From NCBI GenBank assembly GCA_964506325.1, contig CAZDLO010000044.1:1-29945 (forward strand): a stretch of 29,945 nucleotides of DNA, in the 5' to 3' direction. The DNA is from CAINVV01 sp964506325 (lineage in GTDB: Bacteria; Bacteroidota; Bacteroidia; Bacteroidales; Prolixibacteraceae). The position numbers were made by a program, and so were the translations under genes. The notes beneath the pieces are model-generated. The model did not search any database and had not been told where the DNA came from. It was given only the letters and a program-made list of their open reading frames with translations. Below, one piece after another: positions 14,929 to 22,734 of the stretch (within the stretch, counting starts at the first letter, position 1; each line of letters starts with the position of its first letter).

Positions 14929-15927
14929 TTAATCATTCTGCACCAGCAGCGTACATTCTTCATTTCCGGTCTCCTGAAAATCCGCTTCATTAACTTCGTT
15001 GTCCGGAACGACTTCCCTGAAATTCAGGATGGTAGTAAGGTTCTTTCGGATGAAATAGTTATGAACAAAGGATTCAGGTTCTTCCGAAGCCGCCAGGATA
15101 AAATCTCCTCCCCAGGTACCCAGTGACTTGACGGATCCCGGGAAATCGCTGAACAGCAATTCCCTGACCGGTGTTTTGCGGATTATTCTGCCGGTAATCT
15201 CTTCGTGCTGATCCATCATGGACCTGAAACTGGTGAGATCTTCAGCTTTTTCCAGTCCGAGGGTCAACGCCGAAATTGCATCCGTATCCCCGGATGAGAC
15301 AGATCCCAGATCCATCCCGCGGATACCTTGAAGAGTGTTCTGTTTCCGGTTCAGGTAGACAAAATAGAGGTGCCGGTGAAAATGAGGGTGAAAATCAGCG
15401 ATACGGTAAGAAGGGGTATTCTCTTTTGTGGCATAGATGATTGGATCTGTGGATCTTGCACAGGCTATATCATACCCGGATCCCTGGAATATTATCCTGT
15501 TGAGTACAAATGGATCACAATCGGCCCAGTATGCAATGTTGGAGATCAGTGAACTGCTTGACCCTATGCCCCAAGCAGGATCGAAGTCCATTTCTGAGGT
15601 TATCCTGTATTCCTGCTGACATTTCAGGAAACCCGGATTTAATTCACTGGCAGCCTTTAAAATCCGGGAGAGTGTTTTAGAAACCTCAGGCATACCGGAA
15701 TTTATTACGTTGAAATGCGGGAGTTGAAAGGTCGCTGTAAACCACGGACTTCCCTTTACCATGGATTGCCAGAATATTTTTGGTTCTCCAGCGAGCGCTT
15801 TAACCGTTAATTTCTGACCATATTTTAGCGGCAAGGCAAGGGAGAGCGCACCTTTAAGAACCAGGTATTCACCTGATACCATTAATTTGGCTCGTGATTC
15901 AAATTCTTTTATTTCAGTATACTTCAT
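14929..15927 (-). CDS. GYDIA-type GHMP kinase, probable phosphomevalonate kinase
   Basis: A 332-residue sugar/mevalonate-kinase-fold protein. ATP loop WGIGSSSSLISN (119-130) fits the GHMP motif 2, GTWGGDFILA is motif 3, and GYDIACA (151-157) is the marker of a Bacteroidota-specific group named after it. Biochemically the group is poorly defined. Of the five activities from HMG-CoA to IPP/DMAPP, this cluster has clear genes for reductase, mevalonate kinase, decarboxylase and isomerase, so by elimination this one should be phosphomevalonate kinase. The alternative, that it is the mevalonate kinase and the other GHMP protein is the phosphomevalonate kinase, cannot be excluded. It begins 24 bases after the reductase stop and ends three bases before mvaD. 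Confidence 0.85.
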   Translation of the reverse strand: MKYTEIKEFESRAKLMVSGEYLVLKGALSLALPLKYGQKLTVKALAGEPKIFWQSMVKGSPWFTATFQLPHFNVINSGMPEVSKTLSRILKAASELNPGFLKCQQEYRITSEMDFDPAWGIGSSSSLISNIAYWADCDPFVLNRIIFQGSGYDIACARSTDPIIYATKENTPSYRIADFHPHFHRHLYFVYLNRKQNTLQGIRGMDLGSVSSGDTDAISALTLGLEKAEDLTSFRSMMDQHEEITGRIIRKTPVRELLFSDFPGSVKSLGTWGGDFILAASEEPESFVHNYFIRKNLTTILNFREVVPDNEVNEADFQETGNEECTLLVQND

Positions 15928-15951
15928 TCCTTCCTTTCCCGATGATTCCTG

Positions 15952-17259
15952 TTATTTTTCAATTCTGAATTGCCGGATAAAATCCCCGACCGCGGAATAA
16001 CTTGCAGTGACTCCACTGAAGTGTCTGAGGGCATGCTCCTGTTCCGTTTTATCAGCGTTTAACTGGTTTAGCATGTTGGTGAGATGCATCCTCATATGGC
16101 CCTGCTGTATGCCTGTTGTGACCAGGGATGCTACGGCTGAGAAGTTGTTTGCGAGTCCGGAGGCCGCCGCAATCATCATCAGTTTTTCTGCATCGGGATA
16201 GTTCATAATTGCCATTGCCTTTTGTACTACCGGATGAATTTGGGTGATACCGCCAACAGTGCCTACCGACAACGGAAGAGCGAGTTCGTAGCGAAACATG
16301 CTGTTATCCAGGCTTATGGTAGTTAACCCTTTGTATTTTCCATCCCTTGAGGCATAGGCGTGAGCCGAGGCGGCAACAGCCCTCCAGTCGTTGCCCGAGG
16401 CCAGCATTACTGCATCTATCCCGTTGAGGATGCCTTTGTTGTGTGTGACGGCCCGCGGGATGTCAATATTGGCGACATCAACTGCCAGCGAGAATTTTTT
16501 AGCGAAAACTGCCCCTGTGAGGTTATTGTCCCATTGATTCAACTCCCGGACCGGGCATTCGACATGGCATCTCACCATGCTGCCAGGGGTGTAGTTTGAA
16601 AGGATGGCCATAATGATCTCAACATGGCACTCTTCAGAATTTAATTCGGGTAGCCCGGCCAGGACAGAGGCAATTGTTTCCAAACAGCTGTTGATGAAAT
16701 TTGCTCCCATCGCTTCTGCGGTCAGGAAAGAAACATCGAGCTGATAGTATCCATCCAATTCCCCTGTTTTATCGATGAGCTGAATCCCGGTAATTCCACC
16801 CCCCCTTTGTCTCATCCTGGCTGTCAGTCCATCGGTGGCAGCGAACAGCTTATTCCTGATTTCAGGAAACAGGCCTGTGATTTTGTCCTTACCTCCATCC
16901 CAGGTGAAGTGGACCTGGCCTTTTTTTGTCACCGACGTCACCACGGCTCTGAATCCACCTCTTGCCGCCCAGAATTTTGCTGCTTTGGAGGCAGCCGCAA
17001 CCACTGAACTCTCCTCAGTCACAAAGGGAACGGCCAGGGGCTCACCGTTGATGACCATGTTGGTTACAACACCCATCGGCACCGGGAAATTGCCAATGTA
17101 ATTTTCAATCATATCCCCGAATACCTGCTGATTTTCCTCCAGGGGTGCATCATAGTCGTGCAAAAGAGATATATCCGAGACCTTCAGTTTCGAATGTCCG
17201 GCGAGGTAATTCATCCTTTGAATCCTGTCTAATTTTGAGAAGCCTGATATAATCTCCAT
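15952..17259 (-). CDS. mvaA: Hydroxymethylglutaryl-CoA reductase, class II
   Basis: It reduces HMG-CoA to mevalonate and CoA; class II enzymes of some bacteria also run in reverse to degrade mevalonate. The product is 435 residues, the usual class II size. The class II signature ENYIGNFPVPMGVVTN (52-67) is present. Catalytic residues are in place: Glu83 in TEESSVVAAAS, Lys275 in HNKGILNG, Asp291 in ASGNDWRAV and His388 in QQGHMRMH. The cofactor region reads TAEAMGAN where the NADH-dependent Pseudomonas enzyme has RDAMGAN, so cofactor choice is open. Because mevalonate kinase and decarboxylase follow it, a biosynthetic direction is most likely. It sits directly between the leucine-degradation genes, which yield HMG-CoA, and the GHMP genes, with isomerase just before it. 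Confidence 0.96.
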   Translation of the reverse strand: MEIISGFSKLDRIQRMNYLAGHSKLKVSDISLLHDYDAPLEENQQVFGDMIENYIGNFPVPMGVVTNMVINGEPLAVPFVTEESSVVAAASKAAKFWAARGGFRAVVTSVTKKGQVHFTWDGGKDKITGLFPEIRNKLFAATDGLTARMRQRGGGITGIQLIDKTGELDGYYQLDVSFLTAEAMGANFINSCLETIASVLAGLPELNSEECHVEIIMAILSNYTPGSMVRCHVECPVRELNQWDNNLTGAVFAKKFSLAVDVANIDIPRAVTHNKGILNGIDAVMLASGNDWRAVAASAHAYASRDGKYKGLTTISLDNSMFRYELALPLSVGTVGGITQIHPVVQKAMAIMNYPDAEKLMMIAAASGLANNFSAVASLVTTGIQQGHMRMHLTNMLNQLNADKTEQEHALRHFSGVTASYSAVGDFIRQFRIEK

Positions 17260-17283
17260 ATTATTTTGGATTTTAATTATTTG

Positions 17284-18333
17284 TCAGGGCTGTTTTAAAG
17301 TAAGATAGCTTTCGGCCATTTTGTATCCTTCCACCTGTTCACGAATGAATTGCTGTAATTCGGAATATTCTCCGCGGCTGTATTTCAGGAACAGGGATGC
17401 CTGCGCATAAATTGCCGGAAGAACTGATTTTTGGGTCAGGTAGTATCCATCCAGGAAGTTCCTGATACCACCCGAGATGATGAGCTGATTGCATACAATC
17501 TTCTCTCCTGAGTTGACTATCCCGTTGATCAGACCTACCATCTCTTCGGCCGTGACACCTACATTGACCAGGGGCTGGTATTTGAATCTTTGGTGCACCG
17601 GCTGCCGGCTGTTCTCAATTTTCGAAAAGTTGGTACCTCCGAATGCCCCAAATTCAATGGCTGCCAGAGGAAGCTGCAAGAGCCTGCGTAAACTCCGGGG
17701 ACCGAACCCTTGTCCGACCTCTTTTACTATTATTTGAAAATCAATTGACTGAAGTAGTTTTTCAATCGTTTCAACAGGGGGACGGCGGATGATGTTTCCT
17801 TCCGGCTGAAAAAATTCCTGCAGCGGATTGACATGAACAATCAACCCGTCGGCCTGTAATTGGCCTACCAGGCGGCGTATGGTGTCTGTCTTTTTGCTTT
17901 CAACAAGCTCTTCGACCTGGGCAATCCCCAGGTTGGCAAATAGCGGCTGACTATCACCTATGACAGGCCTCATGTTAAAATCATCGAAGTTAGTGTCGTC
18001 CGCCAGCAACTTCCGGCAGGATCCCAGGCCCATTCCCATCCCGAACTCCCGGCATGCCTGTGCAAGGTTACGGTTGATGATTCCCGAGAGAGCATGCCCT
18101 CCGGTCATACTGGATACCCAGATCGGAGTCCGCAGGATCTTTCCTGCAAACGGGACCTGTCCTGTCTCCCCTTCAGGGAAACCTGAAATCATGGGTTCGT
18201 AATAGAACCGGTTATCCAGTTCATGCACTGGTGTTTGCATCTGAAGCGCCAGGTTGATATGGTCAGACTTGCGGTCTGTCATTTCCCGGGAACCTGTTCT
18301 CCTGGTGTTTTCTGCTTTTTTGATGATTTCCAT
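17284..18333 (-). CDS. fni: Isopentenyl-diphosphate delta-isomerase, type 2 (FMN-dependent)
   Basis: It interconverts IPP and DMAPP using reduced FMN and Mg. The 349-residue TIM-barrel protein has the family motifs: DRKSDHI near the N-terminus, SSMTGGH, GMGMGLGSCR (many have GSQR), HVNPLQEFFQPEGN with the catalytic Gln and metal-binding Glu, VKEVGQGF, and GAFGGTNFSKIE. The ATG at 18333 is two bases after the acyl-CoA dehydrogenase stop. An internal ATG at 18282 (MTDRKSDH) matches where many homologues begin and is a serious alternative. It is the first isoprenoid gene in the cluster and joins directly onto the leucine block. Confidence 0.94.
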   Translation of the reverse strand: MEIIKKAENTRRTGSREMTDRKSDHINLALQMQTPVHELDNRFYYEPMISGFPEGETGQVPFAGKILRTPIWVSSMTGGHALSGIINRNLAQACREFGMGMGLGSCRKLLADDTNFDDFNMRPVIGDSQPLFANLGIAQVEELVESKKTDTIRRLVGQLQADGLIVHVNPLQEFFQPEGNIIRRPPVETIEKLLQSIDFQIIVKEVGQGFGPRSLRRLLQLPLAAIEFGAFGGTNFSKIENSRQPVHQRFKYQPLVNVGVTAEEMVGLINGIVNSGEKIVCNQLIISGGIRNFLDGYYLTQKSVLPAIYAQASLFLKYSRGEYSELQQFIREQVEGYKMAESYLTLKQP

Positions 18334-18335
18334 TA

Positions 18336-19493
18336 TTATTTAGAATAAGTCTTAATAATATTCCTGGAGATGACCATTTTCAATATTTCAGAGGTGCCTT
18401 CGCCAATCTGGAGCAATCGCTGGTCACGGTAAAACCGTTCTATGTGGTTCTCGCGCAAAAAACCAATCGCACCATGAATCTGAAGGGATTCATCCGACAC
18501 TTCCTTTGCAATCTCAGAGCAATAGAGCTTTGAAATTGCTGCCTGGTTGGCGAAGGGCAAACCTGCGTCCTTCAATCGGCAGGCATGGTAAAGGGTGTTT
18601 CTTGCCAGTTCAATTTTTGTGGCCATTTCAGCCAGTTTGAAGGAAATGGCCTGGAATTCTACCAATTGTTTCCCGAACTGCCTGCGTTTTTGGGCATACT
18701 CCAGTGCCATTTCAAAAGCACCCTGTGCAAGGCCCAGTCCCATGGCGGCAATGGATAACCGCCCGGAATCCAGGGTTGAAAGCATGATTTTCATCCCTTC
18801 CCCCCTTTTCCCCAGGAGGTTGGAAGCCGGGACGACACAATTTTTGAAACTGAGCCTCCCGTTATCGGCTGCTCTCCACATCAGTTTCCCTTTTATACGG
18901 GTTGAGGAATACCCGGGCGTCGACCTGTCAACAAGGATGGCGGATAATTCCTTTTCTCCGTTCCTGTCGCCGGTGATGGCCTGGATTGTTATTCCGGAGG
19001 CAATGGATGAGGAGCTGTTGGTAATAAAAAGTTTTGAACCGTTGATCACCCAGTTTTCCCCTTCCTGCCTGGCCATTGTCTCTATCCCTTTGGCATCAGA
19101 CCCGGCATTGGTTTCTGTCAGGCCAAAGGCCCACAGCTTTTCCCCGGTACACAGGCCGGGAAGGTAGTTGAGCCGTTGATCTTCCGTCCCAAAAGTGTAA
19201 AGAGGAGCAATTCCAAGGGAGTTGTGTGCCGCCACTGTGGCCGCAGGGGAACTGTCTACCCGTGCAATTTCCTCAATGGCAATGATATAGGAGAGGTAGT
19301 CAAGCCCCTGGCCGCCGTACTTAACGGGCAGGGTAATCCCGAACAGGCCGGCTTCTCCCATCTGTTTGGCCAGTTTTACAGGGAACTCCTCCTTCTCATC
19401 CTGTTCGATTGCGATTGGCTTAATCATGAGTTCGGCAAATGCCCTGACTTTTTCCCTGTATTCGATGGTCCGTTTGTCCAAAAATTCGTTCAT
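18336..19493 (-). CDS. Acyl-CoA dehydrogenase, short/branched-chain type
   Basis: An FAD enzyme that introduces a 2,3-double bond into an acyl-CoA and passes electrons to ETF. The 385-residue product has FGLTETNAGSD and WVINGSKLFITNSS (flavin/substrate region), RRQFGKQLVEFQA, and the C-terminal motif QIGEGTSEI, which places the catalytic base at Glu365. That is the position used by short-chain and butyryl-CoA dehydrogenases. Classical isovaleryl-CoA dehydrogenase has Ala there (GAGTSEV) and its base on an earlier helix, where this protein has Gly (TLDSGRLSI). By context (one base after the methylcrotonyl-CoA carboxylase alpha stop) the expected substrate is isovaleryl-CoA, but by residues it may act on 2-methylbutyryl-, isobutyryl- or butyryl-CoA. 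The exact substrate is open. Confidence 0.92.
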   Translation of the reverse strand: MNEFLDKRTIEYREKVRAFAELMIKPIAIEQDEKEEFPVKLAKQMGEAGLFGITLPVKYGGQGLDYLSYIIAIEEIARVDSSPAATVAAHNSLGIAPLYTFGTEDQRLNYLPGLCTGEKLWAFGLTETNAGSDAKGIETMARQEGENWVINGSKLFITNSSSSIASGITIQAITGDRNGEKELSAILVDRSTPGYSSTRIKGKLMWRAADNGRLSFKNCVVPASNLLGKRGEGMKIMLSTLDSGRLSIAAMGLGLAQGAFEMALEYAQKRRQFGKQLVEFQAISFKLAEMATKIELARNTLYHACRLKDAGLPFANQAAISKLYCSEIAKEVSDESLQIHGAIGFLRENHIERFYRDQRLLQIGEGTSEILKMVISRNIIKTYSK

Positions 19494-19494
19494 A

Positions 19495-21489
19495 TTAATC
19501 CTCCAAAATTATGAGGGGCATGCGGTCCGTTACCTGTGCCCCCACTTTTACTGATATTTTCTTCACCCTGGCATCCCTGTGCGAAAGAATGTGGTTCTCT
19601 GTCTTCATTGCCTCTATCACCAGCAAGGGGTCTCCTTTTTTTATCAGCTGTTTTTCCTTGATACAGATATCCAGAATCCTGCCATGCAAAGGGGAAATGA
19701 TCTCAGAGTATCCTGCCGGATTTTCATGATCTGCCGACAGCCCTGCTTCCGGATTATTCTTCAGAAGAAGGGGGAAAGTGACCAGGTATTGCCTGTTTTC
19801 CAGGCAAATTCTGATTTCTCCCTCACCGGAACAGTGATAATTTACTTTGTGTGTTACATCGTTGATGGTGATATCGGTGCAATTATCCGACCTTTTTGCT
19901 GCTAAAAAGCTGTTCAGTACTCCGTTCAGCCTGAAGGAGGGATTGGATCGGTCAAGTCCGGTCAGGTTAATCATATAGGTCCTGTCGTCCACTGTGACAG
20001 GGATGGTTGGTGCTGTTAAGCGCCAGTAACCGGTATATTTCCATGGATCAGAGATACTGGACCCGTCATTTTCCAGGTATGAATTTACGATGGCCAGACC
20101 GATCAGGCTGGGAAGGTGATTGAATCCAACCTCTCTTTCCTCATGTTGTATGAGTTCCAGGTGGTGTGCCTGGCAGAATTCGACCGATTGGATATTCTGC
20201 AGGAAGAGGCTGTGGGAGAGAATCATTTCGAGGTAGCCGACATTTGTATCCGGTCCTATAATGTTTAGATCCTTGATGCTCTCCCTTAACAGGGCAATTG
20301 CCTTGTCACGGTTGTCGCCCCGGGCAATCAGTTTGAGAAGCAGGGGATCAAAACTGCTCTTTGCGTCCCTGCTGATCCGGATATCCGCCTCTGTCCTGAC
20401 ATCCCTGCTGTCGGGCAGGTTGACCGAAAGCAAAGGCCTGGATGAGGGACAAAAATCCCTGGCGGGATTTTCGGCATATACCCTTACCTCTATGGCATGG
20501 CCGGTAACGGACACTTCTTCCTGCAAGCGGGAAACAGGGAATCCGGAGGCGATTTTCAACTGCTCGCCGACAATATCGATTCCTGTGATTTCCTCTGTTA
20601 CTGCATGTTCCACCTGGATCCTTGGATTCATCTCCATAAAGAAATATTTTCCTGTTTCATCAACCAGGAATTCAACAGTACCTGCACCCGTGTACCGCGA
20701 CGCTTTCCCGATCTTTACAGCGTCGGAGAGAAGTTTCTCCCGCAATTCAGGCGACAGGAAAATGGCAGGAGCCTCTTCAACGATCTTTTGATGGTTGCGC
20801 TGAACAGAGCATTCCCGCTCATACAGGTGGATCATGTTTCCCAATGTGTCGCCAAGGATCTGAACTTCCACATGACGGGCATTCGGTATGAATTGTTCTG
20901 CAAAGAGCTCGCCGTTGCCAAAATATTCCAGGGCAGCCCTGGATGATCTTTTTGCCTGGTTGATCAGTTCCTCACGGTTGTAAACGACCTTCATGCCTTT
21001 ACCACCCCCGCCATAAGAGGCCTTTATCAGAACGGGGAAATCAAGTGCGATGCCCGACAGTTCTGACAGGTGATCTATCCGTTGGCTTGCAACAACAGGT
21101 ATTCCAAGGCTTTTGGCAAATTCCTTCGCTTCAGGTTTGTTTCCCATGAGCCTGAGTACCTCTGGATCCGGTCCAACGAAGATGATATGGTTTTCTTTAC
21201 AAGCCGTGGCAAATTCGGGGTTCTCCGATAAAAAACCATACCCGGGATGAACAGCGGATGCATGTGTTGAAACAGCAATTTCTATTATCCTGCTGATATT
21301 CATATAGGTCTCAGCTAAGCCATCCTCCCCGAGGGAGACTTTTTCGTCGGCAAGCATCACATAACCGGCATCTTTTTCGGATTCTGTATAGATCGCGACA
21401 GTTTTTATGCCCAACAGCTTTGCAGACCTGATAATCCGCAAAGCAATTTCCCCCCTGTTCGCCACCAACAATTTATCCGGTAATGCCAT
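19495..21489 (-). CDS. liuD: 3-Methylcrotonyl-CoA carboxylase, alpha (biotin) subunit
   Basis: It carboxylates its own biotin with bicarbonate and ATP, then hands CO2 to the beta subunit. The 664-residue product has an N-terminal biotin carboxylase (LLVANRGEIALRIIR; glycine-rich ATP loop KASYGGGGKGMK; EMNPRIQVEHAVTE) followed by a linker and a C-terminal biotinyl domain with VIEAMKTENH, biotinylated at Lys629. Alpha subunits of methylcrotonyl-, propionyl- and geranyl-CoA carboxylases look alike; the methylcrotonyl assignment rests on the beta subunit and crotonase next to it. The frame is open to an ATG at 21546 overlapping the crotonase stop, which would add 19 residues (VIQKYRVINKQN...). 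The ATG at 21489 is preferred because homologues begin just before LLVANRGE. An 11-base duplication (21491-21501 and 21530-21540) lies in this leader. Confidence 0.93.
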   Translation of the reverse strand: MALPDKLLVANRGEIALRIIRSAKLLGIKTVAIYTESEKDAGYVMLADEKVSLGEDGLAETYMNISRIIEIAVSTHASAVHPGYGFLSENPEFATACKENHIIFVGPDPEVLRLMGNKPEAKEFAKSLGIPVVASQRIDHLSELSGIALDFPVLIKASYGGGGKGMKVVYNREELINQAKRSSRAALEYFGNGELFAEQFIPNARHVEVQILGDTLGNMIHLYERECSVQRNHQKIVEEAPAIFLSPELREKLLSDAVKIGKASRYTGAGTVEFLVDETGKYFFMEMNPRIQVEHAVTEEITGIDIVGEQLKIASGFPVSRLQEEVSVTGHAIEVRVYAENPARDFCPSSRPLLSVNLPDSRDVRTEADIRISRDAKSSFDPLLLKLIARGDNRDKAIALLRESIKDLNIIGPDTNVGYLEMILSHSLFLQNIQSVEFCQAHHLELIQHEEREVGFNHLPSLIGLAIVNSYLENDGSSISDPWKYTGYWRLTAPTIPVTVDDRTYMINLTGLDRSNPSFRLNGVLNSFLAAKRSDNCTDITINDVTHKVNYHCSGEGEIRICLENRQYLVTFPLLLKNNPEAGLSADHENPAGYSEIISPLHGRILDICIKEKQLIKKGDPLLVIEAMKTENHILSHRDARVKKISVKVGAQVTDRMPLIILED

Positions 21490-21539
21490 ATATTTCTGAA
21501 TAACAATGTTTTGTTTGTTTATCACGCGGTATTTCTGAA

Positions 21540-22322
21540 TCACCATTTCGGTTTTCTCTTCTCCAGGAAGGCAGAGAATCCTTCCCTTGCTTCCTGTGAT
21601 ACCCTGATTTGGGCCAATAGTCCGGGGAGTTGCCCCATCAGTCCGTGCAACTGTTGCATGGTTAACTGGTTGATCAGTCGCTTGGAGGTTGCCAGGGCCT
21701 TTGGACCATTGGCAACAACCTGGTCAATAAAGCTTGAAACATGCTGATCCATTGCATCCTGCGTGGGGAAAGCCTGGTTAACCAGTCCGTATTTCACGGC
21801 TTCTTCGCCACTGAAGGTTCTGGCCGAAAAAACCAGTTCCCTGAGGTCTGACGCCGCTACTTTCTGCAAAAGGTAGGGTGTGATGGAGACAGCTGCCATT
21901 CCGATCCGTGTTTCACTCAGGGAGAACCTGGCATCACTGAGGCAGCAGGCATGGTCGCAAACCGCCACCAGCCCGTTCCCGCCACCATAGATGTTGCCAT
22001 GGACGGCGGCAATTACGATCTTACTGCTTTCAAAGATGGCCCTGAACATGGCTGACAGTTCCTCACTTTCCTTAAAATTCTCTCCCGGGCTGAGGGTGAA
22101 GGCATTCTGCATCCATTGTAAATCGGCACCCGAGCAGAATGATGCTCCCCGGCCCCTGATAACCACGGCGCGGATCTCACCCACCGTCTCCAATCCGGAA
22201 AAAAACCGGGTGATCTCACGGATCATGACCTCATTGAGGGCATTGTGCACTTCGGGTCGCGAAAGCCAGAGTGTTACAACCGGTCCGTTATAGTCTGCAT
22301 GAATAGCCTGGTTATTTTCCAT
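21540..22322 (-). CDS. liuC: Enoyl-CoA hydratase, probable methylglutaconyl-CoA hydratase
   Basis: A crotonase-fold enzyme; by context it hydrates 3-methylglutaconyl-CoA to HMG-CoA. The 260-residue product has the oxyanion-hole segment FCSGADLQWM (62-71). The ADLxWM form is typical of methylglutaconyl-CoA hydratases rather than general enoyl-CoA hydratases. IYGGGNGLVAVCD (111-123) has Gly where crotonase has its first catalytic Glu, as in LiuC-type proteins, and the second Glu is kept in LSETRIG (Glu137). ISPY-like SITPYLL also fits that group. It lies between the two carboxylase subunit genes, and its stop overlaps the alternative upstream start of the alpha subunit, so co-translation is likely. 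Confidence 0.9.
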   Translation of the reverse strand: MENNQAIHADYNGPVVTLWLSRPEVHNALNEVMIREITRFFSGLETVGEIRAVVIRGRGASFCSGADLQWMQNAFTLSPGENFKESEELSAMFRAIFESSKIVIAAVHGNIYGGGNGLVAVCDHACCLSDARFSLSETRIGMAAVSITPYLLQKVAASDLRELVFSARTFSGEEAVKYGLVNQAFPTQDAMDQHVSSFIDQVVANGPKALATSKRLINQLTMQQLHGLMGQLPGLLAQIRVSQEAREGFSAFLEKRKPKW

Positions 22323-22355
22323 TCGGAAAGGGATTTAGAGGGGGGATATTAAGGT

Positions 22356-22715
22356 CTATTGATAAAGTTGGGAGCTGTCGATAAAAATCAGGTATTGGCT
22401 GATCAGATCATCCTGCATTTTCCAGGTGCAGGAAAACGGGACTTCCAGCGTTGTATCATTGTGGCGGGTATATCGTACCATCCCATTCACAAAAATTGCA
22501 TCACCGGTGCTCCATGATTCAAGTCCGGAGTGGGAAATTCCTTTCAGGCTTTTGAAAAAACCGTCCACATAGGCTTCAATTGCCGCTACGCCGGTTACTT
22601 CAGGGTTATTGGCAAAACGAAAGGTTCCGTTCGCTGTAAAATAGGAGGCAAATTTCTTTGCATCCTCGCGGTCGATCGATTGATATACTTCTGTTGCAAA
22701 TGATTTAAATTCCAT
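22356..22715 (-). CDS. NTF2/SnoaL-like small protein
   Basis: The product is 119 residues with the cone-shaped alpha+beta pattern of the NTF2-like superfamily: an N-terminal helix (FATEVYQSIDREDAKKFASYF), ANGTFRFANNPEVTG, AIEAYVDGFFKSLKGISHS, then strands (GDAIFVNGMVRYT, LEVPFSCTWKM, LISQYLIFID). Members range from ketosteroid-isomerase-type enzymes to non-catalytic binding proteins, and sequence alone does not decide. It lies 19 bases after the carboxylase beta stop and 33 before the crotonase start, so it belongs to the operon. No leucine or mevalonate pathway step I know needs such a protein. It could bind an acyl-CoA or free branched acid, isomerise an unsaturated intermediate, or be unrelated. 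Confidence 0.85.
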   Translation of the reverse strand: MEFKSFATEVYQSIDREDAKKFASYFTANGTFRFANNPEVTGVAAIEAYVDGFFKSLKGISHSGLESWSTGDAIFVNGMVRYTRHNDTTLEVPFSCTWKMQDDLISQYLIFIDSSQLYQ

Positions 22716-22734
22716 GTTTATCTGTTTTTAAGTT

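Noticed and set aside
18336..19493. Confident naming of the dehydrogenase as isovaleryl-CoA dehydrogenase (liuA)
   Set aside because: The catalytic Glu lies at the short-chain enzyme position, so context alone is not enough for the name.
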